From positions 1 through 56,992 of the forward strand of contig CAKSUQ010000014.1 in the NCBI GenBank assembly GCA_934502625.1: a stretch of 56,992 bases of DNA, read 5' to 3'. Numbering within the stretch: the first letter of the stretch is position 1; each line of letters begins with the position of its first letter. Made by a program: the position numbers and the translations under genes. Of this stretch, positions 44,379-52,240 are shown one piece after another. The DNA comes from an uncultured Gemmiger sp. Lineage in GTDB: Bacteria > Bacillota > Clostridia > Oscillospirales > Ruminococcaceae. Under the pieces are notes generated by a model. That model had not been told where the DNA came from. It worked only from the letters and a program-made list of their open reading frames with translations, and searched no databases.

Positions 44379-45368
44379 TTATACGTTTTCTTTTTTATCA
44401 CGGCTGCCGGGGGTTTTCTCCTCGGCGGCCTTTTCATACGCTTTTACGATCTGCTGCACAAGGCGGTGGCGCACGACGTCCTTCTCGGTCAGGCGCACCT
44501 GCGCGATGCCCTCGACATCGCGCAGCACGTGCAGCGCGTCGATCAGACCGCTGCGGACTTTGTCCGGCAGATCGATCTGGGTGACGTCGCCGGTGACGAC
44601 GACCTTGCTGCCGACGCCCATGCGCGTCAAGAACATCTTCATCTGTTCTGGTGTGGTGTTCTGCGCCTCGTCCAGAATGATAAAGGCATCGTCCAGTGTG
44701 CGGCCGCGCATGTAGGCAAGCGGCGCGACCTCGATGACCTGCTTTTCAAATAACTTCTGAAACGTCTCCGCCCCCAGCAGATCGAACAGGCCGTCGTACA
44801 GTGGGCGCAGATACGGGTCGACCTTGTTTTGCAAATCGCCCGGCAAAAAGCCCAGCTTCTCGCCTGCCTCGACGGCGGGGCGGGTCAGGATGATGCGGCT
44901 GACGTCCTTCGACTTGAAGGCCTTGACCGCCATAGCGACGGCCAAGTAGGTCTTGCCCGTGCCGGCGGGGCCGACACCGAAGGTAATGGCATTTTTGCGG
45001 ATGGCCGCAAGGTATTCCTTCTGCCCCAGCGTCTTTGGGTGGATGGGGCGTCCCTTGGCCGTGACGGCGACGAAGTCGTCGGTCAGCTCCCGCAGGCGCT
45101 TTTCCTCGCCGCCGCGCGCCAAGCTGATGCAGTAGCGCACGGTCTGCTCCTCCAGCGGGGTATGGTTCTGCATCAAGGTGACCATGCCGTCCACCGCATG
45201 CGCGGCGGCGTCGACATCACGCTGCTCGCCGGTAAAGCGCAGCACCGAACCACGGCAGACTGCCGTGACATGGAACTCCTTTTCCAGCAGGCGGATATTC
45301 TGGTCGCCGCTGCCGAAGACGGCTGCCGCCAGCTCGATGCTGTCCAGCTCAAGAGATCGTTCTGCCAA
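44379..45368 (-). CDS. phoH: PhoH-like ATPase
   Basis: About 329 residues. An RNA-binding-type N-terminal part is followed by a P-loop ATPase/helicase domain: GPAGTGKTYLAVAMAV (Walker A), RIILTRPAVEAGEKLGFLPGD, FIILDEAQNTTPEQMKMFLTRMG (Walker B) and VVTGDVTQIDLP. Thought to act in RNA metabolism with YbeY, its neighbour. The start is placed at TTG 45368 because GGGAGG lies eight bases upstream. The ATG at 45398 is only a few bases from the -10 box and would be leaderless. Confidence 0.93.
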   Translation of the reverse strand: MAERSLELDSIELAAAVFGSGDQNIRLLEKEFHVTAVCRGSVLRFTGEQRDVDAAAHAVDGMVTLMQNHTPLEEQTVRYCISLARGGEEKRLRELTDDFVAVTAKGRPIHPKTLGQKEYLAAIRKNAITFGVGPAGTGKTYLAVAMAVKAFKSKDVSRIILTRPAVEAGEKLGFLPGDLQNKVDPYLRPLYDGLFDLLGAETFQKLFEKQVIEVAPLAYMRGRTLDDAFIILDEAQNTTPEQMKMFLTRMGVGSKVVVTGDVTQIDLPDKVRSGLIDALHVLRDVEGIAQVRLTEKDVVRHRLVQQIVKAYEKAAEEKTPGSRDKKENV

Positions 45369-45402
45369 GTTTTCATCCTCCCAGTGATAGCTATACATTT
45401 AG

Positions 45403-45436
45403 ATTATATCACAGTTTTCTGCAAAAGAAACTGTGA
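45403..45436 (-). promoter_or_regulatory. phoH promoter -10 with a perfect 9-bp dyad upstream
   Basis: TATAAT (45408-45403) on the minus strand, with no good -35. Immediately upstream is TCACAGTTT, ten bases, AAACTGTGA (45409-45436), a perfect dyad covering the -35 region. Weak -35 plus an adjacent dyad is typical of an activator- or repressor-controlled promoter. Confidence 0.55.
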
Positions 45437-45490
45437 ATATTGCACAAAATTTTATGTTGCATTTCGTCACTGTACGCAAAAAGTGTCGAA

Positions 45491-46639
45491 TCACGGCGTT
45501 CCCGCGATGTTTGCGGTAAAAACATAGGTCACGACGGCTGCTTTTTTGCCGTTTTGCGTGGAAATTTCCCTCCGTTCTGCCTCGATGACCGCGTCCGGAA
45601 ACTCCCGCAGCAGCGCGGCGCGGCAGGCGCGCAGGGCGATGGCGGCGGCGGTTTCCTCCTTATAAATAAGCGGCCGGGAAATCCGCTCCCACGTTGTTGT
45701 GCGGCAGACACAGGCGGGCAGCGCCACCCGCCCGATGCGCAGCGGCAGCCACTCGGTTTGCGCTTCGCCGACGAGTTCGTTGTCCGGCTCTGTGGTGCGG
45801 GCAAAGCCCGGCAGGTAAAGCGTCTTGCGCACGGCGCTGCGTCCGGTGTAGAGCAGTACTTCCGCTTCAAGCGGTTGGCGGACGGTGTACTGCTTTTCAA
45901 CCCGCGCCAGAATGACGCCCTGCGCCCCCTGCGGCACGGGGTTGCCCTTGCGGTCATACCGCACGGCGGCGGCAAGCTCCTGCCCAGCGATGACGGTATC
46001 CCCCACCTGCACGGCGGGAAAGCCGCTCTCGATCTCAACAGCCAAGATCTGCCCGTCCGCCTTGGCGTACAGCCCCTGCGTCGGCGGGGCGTCGCGCACG
46101 GTCTGGGTCTGGGTCGGGGTGCTCTCGATCGAAAGGCAGCCGCCTGTGAAGTTCAGGCTGACCCAGCCGAATGTCTCGCTCCGGCGCAAGGCCTGCGCCT
46201 GCGCTGCCTGCAACAGTGGCTTTGTCAGGCGCGTGCCCTCGTGGATGCCGCAGTCGGCCAGCAGGGCGCGCAGGGCGGGCTGCAAAGCAGCGTCCATCGC
46301 GCCGAGGTCGACACACCAGACAAAGCTGCCCCAAAACCGCAGCAGCAGACAGAACAGCACCGCCCCTGCCGCCAGCCCCGGACGGCAGCGCAGCAATCGC
46401 TCGGCGGGCTTGCCGGGGCCGCGCCGGGACAAAGCAGTCAGCGTCCAGCCGCCCGCGTGAGCGATGCTTTCCAGCCTGCGGCGGTCTATGCCGCCCGCCT
46501 GTGCCGTGCAGCCGGTTTTTGTGTGGCGCACATGGCGCAGGCGCACCCCGGCCGTCGCCGCACGGTTCAAAAACTCGTGTACGTCCGCGCCCTCCACGGT
46601 GAAGCAGAAATCATCCGCCGCCCAAAGTTCCAGTTTCAC
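45491..46639 (-). CDS. yqfD: Sporulation protein YqfD
   Basis: A 382-residue protein of the YqfD family, needed for efficient sporulation in Bacillus. An N-terminal soluble region (about 1-85), one membrane segment (about 90-108, LAAGAVLFCLLLRFW), then a large extracytoplasmic region with a hammerhead-like turn (GLYAKADGQILAVEIESGFPAVQVGDTVIAGQEL). Context is diagnostic: preceded by yqfC (29-base overlap) and followed by phoH. It is probably mother-cell expressed. Confidence 0.9.
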   Translation of the reverse strand: MKLELWAADDFCFTVEGADVHEFLNRAATAGVRLRHVRHTKTGCTAQAGGIDRRRLESIAHAGGWTLTALSRRGPGKPAERLLRCRPGLAAGAVLFCLLLRFWGSFVWCVDLGAMDAALQPALRALLADCGIHEGTRLTKPLLQAAQAQALRRSETFGWVSLNFTGGCLSIESTPTQTQTVRDAPPTQGLYAKADGQILAVEIESGFPAVQVGDTVIAGQELAAAVRYDRKGNPVPQGAQGVILARVEKQYTVRQPLEAEVLLYTGRSAVRKTLYLPGFARTTEPDNELVGEAQTEWLPLRIGRVALPACVCRTTTWERISRPLIYKEETAAAIALRACRAALLREFPDAVIEAERREISTQNGKKAAVVTYVFTANIAGTP

Positions 46640-46946
46640 CCGGCTGTACCTCCCACTTGCTGCGCAGCTCCACCCGCGTGAACCGTCCCGCGAGGATGAG
46701 CCTTTTGCCCGCGAAAGATTCTATCCGCAGGCCGCCGCCATACAATGTTACCAAGGTATCGCCCATGTCAAGGCAGATGCGCTCCGGCGTAAAATCCAGC
46801 ACGCGGCGGCAGCCGTCGGTCAGCAGGGTTCCGCCGCGCAGCTCCAATTCCGGCAGATGGTAGAAGCCGTCCGGCGGCGGGGCGACAAGGCGGCGCGGAT
46901 CAGGGCAGGCGCACGGGCGGCGGGGACGCGGCTTTTTCGGTTTCAT
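46611..46946 (-). CDS. yqfC: Sporulation protein YqfC (YabP/YqfC family)
   Basis: A 111-residue protein. After a basic N-terminus, the YabP/YqfC domain is seen in GFYHLPELELRGG, RICLDMGDTLVTLYGGGLRIESF and KRLILAGRFTRVEL. The family is mother-cell sporulation specific. The ATG at 46946 has a strong GGGGAGGG upstream. It overlaps yqfD by 29 bases. A possible sigma-E promoter lies just upstream. Confidence 0.88.
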   Translation of the reverse strand: MKPKKPRPRRPCACPDPRRLVAPPPDGFYHLPELELRGGTLLTDGCRRVLDFTPERICLDMGDTLVTLYGGGLRIESFAGKRLILAGRFTRVELRSKWEVQPGETGTLGGG

Positions 46947-46978
46947 GGCTGTTCCCTCCCCACCCAAAATCTGTCAAT

Positions 46979-47007
46979 TCAGTATACGCAGCGAGGTGCG
47001 CAATATG
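46979..47007 (-). promoter_or_regulatory. Possible sigma-E promoter of yqfC
   Basis: On the minus strand CATATT (47007-47002), 15 bases, TATACTGA (46986-46979). The -35 fits the sigma-E pattern (ATATT) well, the -10 only in its ATAC core. In Bacillus yqfC-yqfD belong to the sigma-E regulon, and sigE is in this window. The site overlaps the start codon of the divergent ylbJ. Confidence 0.4.
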
Positions 47008-48105
47008 AATCTTCGTTCTGTTCGGCCATGGTTGACCGCCGGGGCGGCGGTGTTCGGGGCGCTGGTGCTGGCCGCGCCGCAGGCGGCAGCCGCCGGTTTT
47101 GCCAGCGGCACGGCGCTCTGCCTGCAAAGCGTGCTGCCCGCTCTGTTCCCGTTTTTCGTTGTCTGCGAGCTGCTGACCACCGCACCGCTGCCTCGCTTTC
47201 TGCTGCGGCCCTTGCAGAAAGTGCTGGGGTTTCAGTCCGCCGAGGCCGCGCAGGCTGTTGTGCTTTCGTGGGTAGGCGGGTACGCCGTCTGCGCGCGGCT
47301 GGCCGGACAATTGTACGGCGCGGGGCGGATTTCCCGGCGCGATGCGGCACTTTTGCAGGTGTTGGGGTGCTGTTCGGGGCCGGGGTTTGTCGTCGGCTGC
47401 GTGGGCGGGCTGCTGCTGGATAATGTCCGGCTGGGGGTGCTGCTGTACGCCGCGCAGATCGGGGCGAATTTGGGGGCGGGGTGCGCTCTATTTGTGGCTG
47501 CATCTGTAGGGGCGGTGGGAGAGAACCTCTCCATGACCCGAAATGTTTCGGATAGCGGCAAGGCTCTCTCCCCCAGCCGCTGCGGCGGCAGCCCCCTCGC
47601 AGAGGGGGACAAGGGGCTTCCCGCCGCCATCTCCTCCGCCGTCACATCCAGCCTTTCCGTCTGCGGGTGTGTGGTGTTTTTCCGGGTCGCAGGGGCGGTA
47701 CTGCGGGCGGTGCTGCCGCTGCCTGCGGCGGTCGTCGGCATGGCGTTGGAGGTCAGTGCCGGGTGCGCGGATTGGGCGGCGCTCGGCGGGCGGGCGGCAC
47801 TGTACGGCTGCTGTGCCTGCCTGAGCGTGCTGGGCGTCTCGGTCTGGGCGCAGATGCAGCTTTTCGCCGGGGCGGCATTCTGCCCGCGCACGCTTTTGTG
47901 CAGCCGAGCGGTGCATTTTGTACTCCTGCAAGGCATCATGCACCTCTGTGTGCGGCTGCTGCCGGGGGTGGTCACTGCCTGCAGTACCCTTTCCCCCCGC
48001 GTCGTGCCGCTTGTCCGCCTGCCTCCCGACGCCGCGCTGGCGGGTTTTGCCTTTCTCTGTGCAGCTCTTTACAAGGCGCGGCAAAACCTTTATAATAAAA
48101 TGTGA
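47005..48105 (+). CDS. ylbJ: Sporulation integral membrane protein YlbJ-like
   Basis: A 366-residue polytopic membrane protein with Gate-type hydrophobic segments: FASGTALCLQSVLPALFPFFVVCELL at the start, SWVGGYAVCARLAGQLY, and CCSGPGFVVGCVGG. These match YlbJ of spore formers, needed for spore cortex formation in Bacillus. The ATG at 47005 follows GAGGTG. A stretch of about 35 residues between membrane segments (about 173-208) is encoded by palindromic repeat DNA that keeps the frame. It is divergent from yqfC. Confidence 0.85.
   Translation: MNLRSVRPWLTAGAAVFGALVLAAPQAAAAGFASGTALCLQSVLPALFPFFVVCELLTTAPLPRFLLRPLQKVLGFQSAEAAQAVVLSWVGGYAVCARLAGQLYGAGRISRRDAALLQVLGCCSGPGFVVGCVGGLLLDNVRLGVLLYAAQIGANLGAGCALFVAASVGAVGENLSMTRNVSDSGKALSPSRCGGSPLAEGDKGLPAAISSAVTSSLSVCGCVVFFRVAGAVLRAVLPLPAAVVGMALEVSAGCADWAALGGRAALYGCCACLSVLGVSVWAQMQLFAGAAFCPRTLLCSRAVHFVLLQGIMHLCVRLLPGVVTACSTLSPRVVPLVRLPPDAALAGFAFLCAALYKARQNLYNKM
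47521..47630. repeat. Palindromic repeat segment inside ylbJ, in frame
   Basis: Contains AGCCGC/GCGGC and CCCCCTCGCAGAGGGGG followed by ACAAGGGGCTTCCC, in the style of the intergenic composite elements. It encodes a polar loop (RNVSDSGKALSPSRCGGSP and on) without stop codons. Confidence 0.6.
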
Positions 48106-48141
48106 AAACTTTGTATAATTTTCCGTTTTGGGGGTGAGGCT

Positions 48142-48363
48142 ATGTTCAAAAAGACGTATTACGGCGCGCATGTCGCCCCGGCCTGCGCCTACTGCCTGCA
48201 CGGTTCCACTGCCGCCGACCCCAAGATGATCTTGTGCCGCCACAAGGGCGTGGTCTCGCCCTATTACTGCTGCCGCCGGTTCAGCTACGACCCCCTGATG
48301 CGGGTGCCCCGCCGTCAGGTTTTGCCGGAGCTTGACCCCAAGGACTTTACACTGGACGATTGA
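48142..48363 (+). CDS. Small cysteine-rich conserved-type protein
   Basis: A 73-residue protein with CAYC, a single Cys in MILCRHKG, and a CC pair in YYCCRRFSYDP, which together could bind a zinc ion. Similar short proteins occur in many clostridia with no known function. GGGGTGAGG precedes the ATG, and the next gene starts 12 bases after its stop, so it is co-transcribed with the membrane protein downstream. Confidence 0.75.
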   Translation: MFKKTYYGAHVAPACAYCLHGSTAADPKMILCRHKGVVSPYYCCRRFSYDPLMRVPRRQVLPELDPKDFTLDD

Positions 48364-48375
48364 GAAGGAGACGTC

Positions 48376-49203
48376 ATGGAGCACCCCAAACTTCAGGGAT
48401 TTAAAAAGGCATGGCAGGAGAAGCGCTCGGTCACGCTGGTCTATCTGCTGCTGCGTACCTCGGTCGTGCTGGTAATGCTGGCGCAGATCTTCAACCGAAA
48501 TTTTGAAAACGTTTTCCTCTGCGTGCTGACGCTGATCCTTTTTATGATGCCCACGACGTTGGAGCGCAAGCTGGACATTGCTCTGCCGGACACGCTGGAA
48601 ATCATCATCCTGCTTTTCATTTATGCCGCAGAAATTCTCGGCGAGATTGAGGCGTACTATGTCACCTTTCCCTATTGGGACACGGTGCTGCACACGCTGA
48701 ACGGCTTTTTGTGTGCGGCGATCGGGTTCTCGCTGCTGGACATTTTAAACCGCCACAACGAGGCACGGTTCCACCTTTCGCCGCTGTATCTGGCGATCAT
48801 GGCGTTCTGCTTCTCAATGACGGTGGGCGTCGTCTGGGAATTTTTCGAGTGTACGATGGATCATTTCTTCTTCCTCGATATGCAGAAGGACACCGTCGTC
48901 AACGCCATCGGCTCGGTCATGCTTGACCCCGCCGGCGGCAACACGCCCGTCGTGCTGAAAAATATCACCGATGTCATCGTCGTGCAGGCCGACGGAACCC
49001 AGACCTCGCTGGGGCTGGGCGGCTACCTCGACATTGGCCTGTTGGACACGATGGAGGATCTGTTCGTTAATTTCATCGGTGCGCTGACGTTTTCCATCAT
49101 CGGCTACTTCTATGTCCGCAGCCGCGGCAAGGGCAAGTTTGCCAAGCGGTTCATCCCCGTGGCGAACAACAGAACCCCGCCGGAGAAGCCCAAAACGGAA
49201 TAA
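48376..49203 (+). CDS. Integral membrane protein, DUF2238/YjdF-like
   Basis: A 275-residue protein with about seven hydrophobic segments, conserved acidic and histidine residues inside them (YWDTVLHTLNGFLCAAIGF, VGVVWEFFECTMDHF, DTMEDLFVNFIGA), and a basic tail. These match the pattern of DUF2238 (YjdF) membrane proteins. Function unknown. AAGGAG precedes the ATG. It is the last gene before a plus-strand terminator. Confidence 0.72.
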   Translation: MEHPKLQGFKKAWQEKRSVTLVYLLLRTSVVLVMLAQIFNRNFENVFLCVLTLILFMMPTTLERKLDIALPDTLEIIILLFIYAAEILGEIEAYYVTFPYWDTVLHTLNGFLCAAIGFSLLDILNRHNEARFHLSPLYLAIMAFCFSMTVGVVWEFFECTMDHFFFLDMQKDTVVNAIGSVMLDPAGGNTPVVLKNITDVIVVQADGTQTSLGLGGYLDIGLLDTMEDLFVNFIGALTFSIIGYFYVRSRGKGKFAKRFIPVANNRTPPEKPKTE

Positions 49204-49208
49204 TACGC

Positions 49209-49243
49209 AAATTCCCGCAGGTGGCTGCCTGCGGGAATTTTTC
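49209..49243 (+). terminator. Terminator after the DUF2238-like gene
   Basis: AAATTCCCGCAGG, a short loop, CCTGCGGGAATTT, TTT: a 12-13 pair stem with a U run, six bases after the stop. Confidence 0.9.
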
Positions 49244-49266
49244 CATTGTTATATAAGGAGCCCGCT

Positions 49267-49785
49267 ATGATTTTTACCTGTCACTACGATTCACCGCTGG
49301 GCGGCATCCTGCTGGCGGCGGATGTGGTCGGGCTGACCGGACTGTGGTTTGACGGCGCAAAGTATTTTGCCGACAACCTGCCGCCAGCGCATACCGCGCA
49401 GGAGACGCCGATTCTGGCCGAAGCAAAGCACTGGCTGGATGTCTACTTTGCAGGGCGGGAGCCGAATTTTACACCGCCGCTGCACCCCGTCGGCTCGCCG
49501 TTCCGGCAAGCGGTGTGGGAGATGCTTTTGCAGATTCCCTACGGCGAAACGACGACCTACGGCGAGCTTGCCCGGCAGCTGGCCGCGCAGCACGGCCTGC
49601 CCCGGATGTCGGCGCAGGCCGTGGGTGGCGCGGTCGGCCACAATGAAATTTCCCTCATCATCCCCTGCCACCGCGTCGTCGGCACAAACGGCAGCCTGAC
49701 CGGCTACGCCGGGGGCATCGACAAGAAAATCAAACTGCTGGAATTGGAACACAACGAGATGCGCCGGTTTTTAATTCCAAAATAA
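49267..49785 (+). CDS. ogt: Methylated-DNA-protein cysteine methyltransferase
   Basis: A 172-residue suicide DNA repair protein that takes O6-methyl groups from guanine. The acceptor Cys134 is in IIPCHRVVGTNG, with the helix-turn-helix and arginine finger region (YGELARQLA, MSAQAVGGAVGHN) upstream. Ogt-type single domain, no Ada domain. The ATG at 49267 follows AAGGAG. Confidence 0.95.
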   Translation: MIFTCHYDSPLGGILLAADVVGLTGLWFDGAKYFADNLPPAHTAQETPILAEAKHWLDVYFAGREPNFTPPLHPVGSPFRQAVWEMLLQIPYGETTTYGELARQLAAQHGLPRMSAQAVGGAVGHNEISLIIPCHRVVGTNGSLTGYAGGIDKKIKLLELEHNEMRRFLIPK

Positions 49786-49834
49786 GAAAAAGCGGCGGCC
49801 TTTTCTTTCGAATGTTGCCGTCCTGTAGTTCAGC

Positions 49835-49915
49835 TCATTGTGTTTTAATCTGTTCCAACGCTTCGCCAATATCCGCATCCATGCAAATCGCCTTCCCCGC
49901 ACCGAATAATGGCAA
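49835..49915 (-). pseudogene. Possible remnant of a small gene (C-terminal fragment)
   Basis: On the minus strand a 26-codon open stretch (LPLFGAGKAICMDADIGEAL, then EQIKTQ and stop) reads like the end of a small DUF2281-type or antitoxin-like protein, whose C-termini have GK, an acidic patch and PLE-like residues. It has no ribosome binding site and an in-frame stop just upstream. The rest of 49786-49943 shows no gene. Confidence 0.25.
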
Positions 49916-49943
49916 TTTTTTTCAGATTTTATGGAAAATGGGC

Positions 49944-49971
49944 TTGACTTATTCTGTAGAATCTGTATAAT
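49944..49971 (+). promoter_or_regulatory. Promoter of tRNA-Thr
   Basis: TTGACT (49944-49949), 16 bases, TATAAT (49966-49971), about 18 bases before the tRNA. Confidence 0.82.
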
Positions 49972-49989
49972 ATTATTGTTGTCTCGCGT

Positions 49990-50065
49990 GCTGGTGTGGC
50001 TCAGTTGGTAGAGCAGCTGATTCGTAATCAGCAGGTCGCCGGTTCAAGTCCGGCCACCAGCTCCA
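49990..50065 (+). tRNA. tRNA-Thr (anticodon CGT)
   Basis: Complete cloverleaf: acceptor GCTGGTG/CACCAGC, D arm with GTTGGTAGA, anticodon stem GCTGA/TCAGC around loop TTCGTAA, T arm GCCGG-TTCAAGT-CCGGC, discriminator T and an encoded CCA at 50063-50065. Anticodon CGT reads ACG (threonine). Confidence 0.97.
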
Positions 50066-50069
50066 GACG

Positions 50070-50110
50070 AAAACGCCCTGCGGTGCTTTTGCACTGCGGG
50101 GCGTTTTGCT
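50070..50110 (+). terminator. Terminator of tRNA-Thr
   Basis: AAAACGCCCTGCGGTGC, loop TTTT, GCACTGCGGGGCGTTTT, five bases after the CCA. Confidence 0.9.
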
Positions 50111-50138
50111 TTATGCCGCTGTAACCGCCGCGTTACAC

Positions 50139-50163
50139 GGGCGGATACAGAATCCGCCCCTAC
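50139..50163. repeat. GCCCCTAC-family palindrome
   Basis: Arms GGGCGGAT and ATCCGCCC followed by CTAC, with loop ACAGA instead of the usual ATGGA. A single copy between two terminators. Confidence 0.78.
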
Positions 50164-50195
50164 GGCGTGACGACCCCATCATGCGGCTGCGCAAT

Positions 50196-50238
50196 AAAAA
50201 GAGCGCTGTATCTATTACGATACAGCGCTCTTTTTTTC
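50196..50238. terminator. Bidirectional terminator after apeB
   Basis: AAAAAGAGCGCTGTATC, a short loop, GATACAGCGCTCTTTTTTT. It ends the minus-strand prfA-apeB operon and would also work on the plus strand. Confidence 0.88.
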
Positions 50239-50248
50239 TCGTTATGTC

Positions 50249-51640
50249 TTACTGCGCATCCTCGCAGAATGCCTTGAAGGTCAGGTAGGCCATGTAGACA
50301 TCGGCTTTCGAGACGATCTCGAAGGGCGAGTGCATCGAGAGCACGGGCACGCCGATGTCGATGGTGTCGATGTCCTGATCGGCGACGTACTTTGCGACTG
50401 TGCCGCCGCCGCCAAGGTCGAGCTTGCCCATCTCGCCGATCTGCCAGACGACCTTGTTCGCGTCCATCAGGCCGGTCAGGTAGCTGACCAGCTCGGCAGA
50501 AGCGTCGCTGGTGCCGGACTTGCCGCGGGAGCCGGTGTATTTGTAGATGGCGACGCCGCAGCCAGCGTAGGTGCCGTTGTCGGGCTCAAAGGCATCGGCG
50601 AAGGTCGGGTCATAGGCGGCCGTGACGTCGGCGGACAGGCACTTGGACGCCTTGCAGGCCGTGATGTAGTCCGCCCCCTGCCCGGCACAGAGCTGCTGCA
50701 GGAAGTGGAAGGTGTACATGCTGTTCAGGCCGGTCACACCGTCGGAGCCGGTCTCCTCCTTATCGGTCAACACGCAGACCGAGGTGTAGGCGGGGTTCTG
50801 GTTCTCGATCTCCGCCATCAGCGCGGGGTAGGCGTCGACGCGATCGTCGTGGCCGTAAGCGCCGATCATGGCGCGGTCGAGGCCGATGTCGCGCGCCTTG
50901 TGGGCGGGCACGACCTCGATCTCGGCACGGGTGAAGTCGCGCTCGGTGACGCCGTAGGCCTCGTTCAGCATGCCGAGGACGTTCAGCTTGACGCGCTGCT
51001 CGGCGTCCTTATCCTCGATGGGCAGCGACGCGATGATGACATTCAAATCCTCGGCGGTGATGCCCTCGGCCAGCGTCTTGGCGCTCTGCTTTGCGCCCAG
51101 ATGCGGCAGCAGATCGGTGATGCAGAAGACGGGGTCGTCGTCCTTCTCGCCGATGCAGACGTTCACCTTCGTGCCGTCGGCGCGGTAGATGACACCGTGC
51201 AGTGCCAGCGGAATGGTCGGCCACTGGTACTTGCGCACGCCGCCGTAGTAGTGGGTACGCAGGTAGCCGATGCCAGTCTTCTCAAACACAGGCACAGGGC
51301 GCAGGTCAAGACGGGGCGAGTCGATGTGGGCAATGTTCAGGTGGAAGCCCTCTTCAAGGCTCTTGGCACCGATGGTGGCGGCCAGCACGCACTTTTCGCG
51401 GTTGATGGTGTAGACCTTGGTGCCGGGGGCATAGTTCGTGCCGGGCACAAATTTCTGGTAACCGGCGGCGGTCAGCAGCTTCTCGCTGTAGGCAGTGGCC
51501 TCGCGCTCGGTCTTGGCGTTGTTCAGGAAGGTCTTGTACCCTTCGCAGAACTCCTGCGCGGCGGCCAGCGTTTCGGGGGCAGCGTCGGCGACGGTCTCGT
51601 TTTTATAGAGCAGCTTTTTCAGTTCCTCGGTAGTTTTCAT
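50249..51640 (-). CDS. apeB: M18 family aminopeptidase
   Basis: A 463-residue zinc aminopeptidase removing acidic or neutral N-terminal residues from peptides in the cytosol. Metal and catalytic motifs of the M18 family are in place: NIAHIDSPRLDLRP, TDKEETGSDGVTGL, SADVTAAYDP and MHSPFEIVSKADVY near the end. The ATG at 51640 has AAAGG nine bases upstream; the ATG nine bases earlier overlaps that site. It is the last gene of the DUF951-prfA-tsaC-coaE-transglycosylase-apeB operon. Confidence 0.92.
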   Translation of the reverse strand: MKTTEELKKLLYKNETVADAAPETLAAAQEFCEGYKTFLNNAKTEREATAYSEKLLTAAGYQKFVPGTNYAPGTKVYTINREKCVLAATIGAKSLEEGFHLNIAHIDSPRLDLRPVPVFEKTGIGYLRTHYYGGVRKYQWPTIPLALHGVIYRADGTKVNVCIGEKDDDPVFCITDLLPHLGAKQSAKTLAEGITAEDLNVIIASLPIEDKDAEQRVKLNVLGMLNEAYGVTERDFTRAEIEVVPAHKARDIGLDRAMIGAYGHDDRVDAYPALMAEIENQNPAYTSVCVLTDKEETGSDGVTGLNSMYTFHFLQQLCAGQGADYITACKASKCLSADVTAAYDPTFADAFEPDNGTYAGCGVAIYKYTGSRGKSGTSDASAELVSYLTGLMDANKVVWQIGEMGKLDLGGGGTVAKYVADQDIDTIDIGVPVLSMHSPFEIVSKADVYMAYLTFKAFCEDAQ

Positions 51641-51655
51641 TGGGAACATCCTTTC

Positions 51656-52240
51656 TTAGTTATATATCTCTGAGTAGCGTTGGTAGCTCTCGGTGATTTT
51701 TTTTACGTACTGCCGCATCTGCGGGTAGGGGTAATGTTCGAGGGTGACGCCGTCTGTGGAATACTGCGTCTCTGTCAGCAGCGCGTCCACCGCGCCAAGG
51801 CCGTTGTGGTAGGCGGCCGCGGCAGTCGCCAGATGGTTGTCGTATTTTTTCAGGCAGTAGCAGACGAAATACGTCCCGAACCGGATATTCGTCTCCGGGT
51901 CGTAGAGATCGTCGAAGGTCAAGTCCTCGGTCGGGGCGATCTTCGTTTTGATCCAGTCGAAGGTGACCTCGGTAATCTGCATCAAACCGCGCGCGTCGGC
52001 GTTAGAGTCGACGTTCGGGTCAAAGTTGCTCTCCGTTCGGATGAAGGCGTACAAAATCATCGGGTCGATGCCGTATTTTCCGGCGTAATACTCGACATAT
52101 TCCTGATAATGCAGCGGGTACTCCCACTGCTCGATCTTATCGCGGAAGGCGGAAAGCAGCACTGTGCCCGCCACGGCCAGCGCCAGCAGCACCAGCACAA
52201 AGCGCAGGAACAGCGGGCGTTTTTTCTTTGTCTTAGCCAT
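51656..52240 (-). CDS. Membrane-anchored lytic transglycosylase (SLT domain)
   Basis: A 194-residue protein. A basic N-terminus and one membrane anchor (about 12-31) lead to an extracytoplasmic SLT domain. The catalytic glutamate is Glu70 in FIRTESNFDP, followed by ADARGLMQIT and AAAYHNGLGAV, all standard for Slt/MltC-type enzymes that cleave peptidoglycan glycan strands. It is commonly found after coaE in clostridia. Its start overlaps the coaE end by 8 bases. Confidence 0.92.
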   Translation of the reverse strand: MAKTKKKRPLFLRFVLVLLALAVAGTVLLSAFRDKIEQWEYPLHYQEYVEYYAGKYGIDPMILYAFIRTESNFDPNVDSNADARGLMQITEVTFDWIKTKIAPTEDLTFDDLYDPETNIRFGTYFVCYCLKKYDNHLATAAAAYHNGLGAVDALLTETQYSTDGVTLEHYPYPQMRQYVKKITESYQRYSEIYN

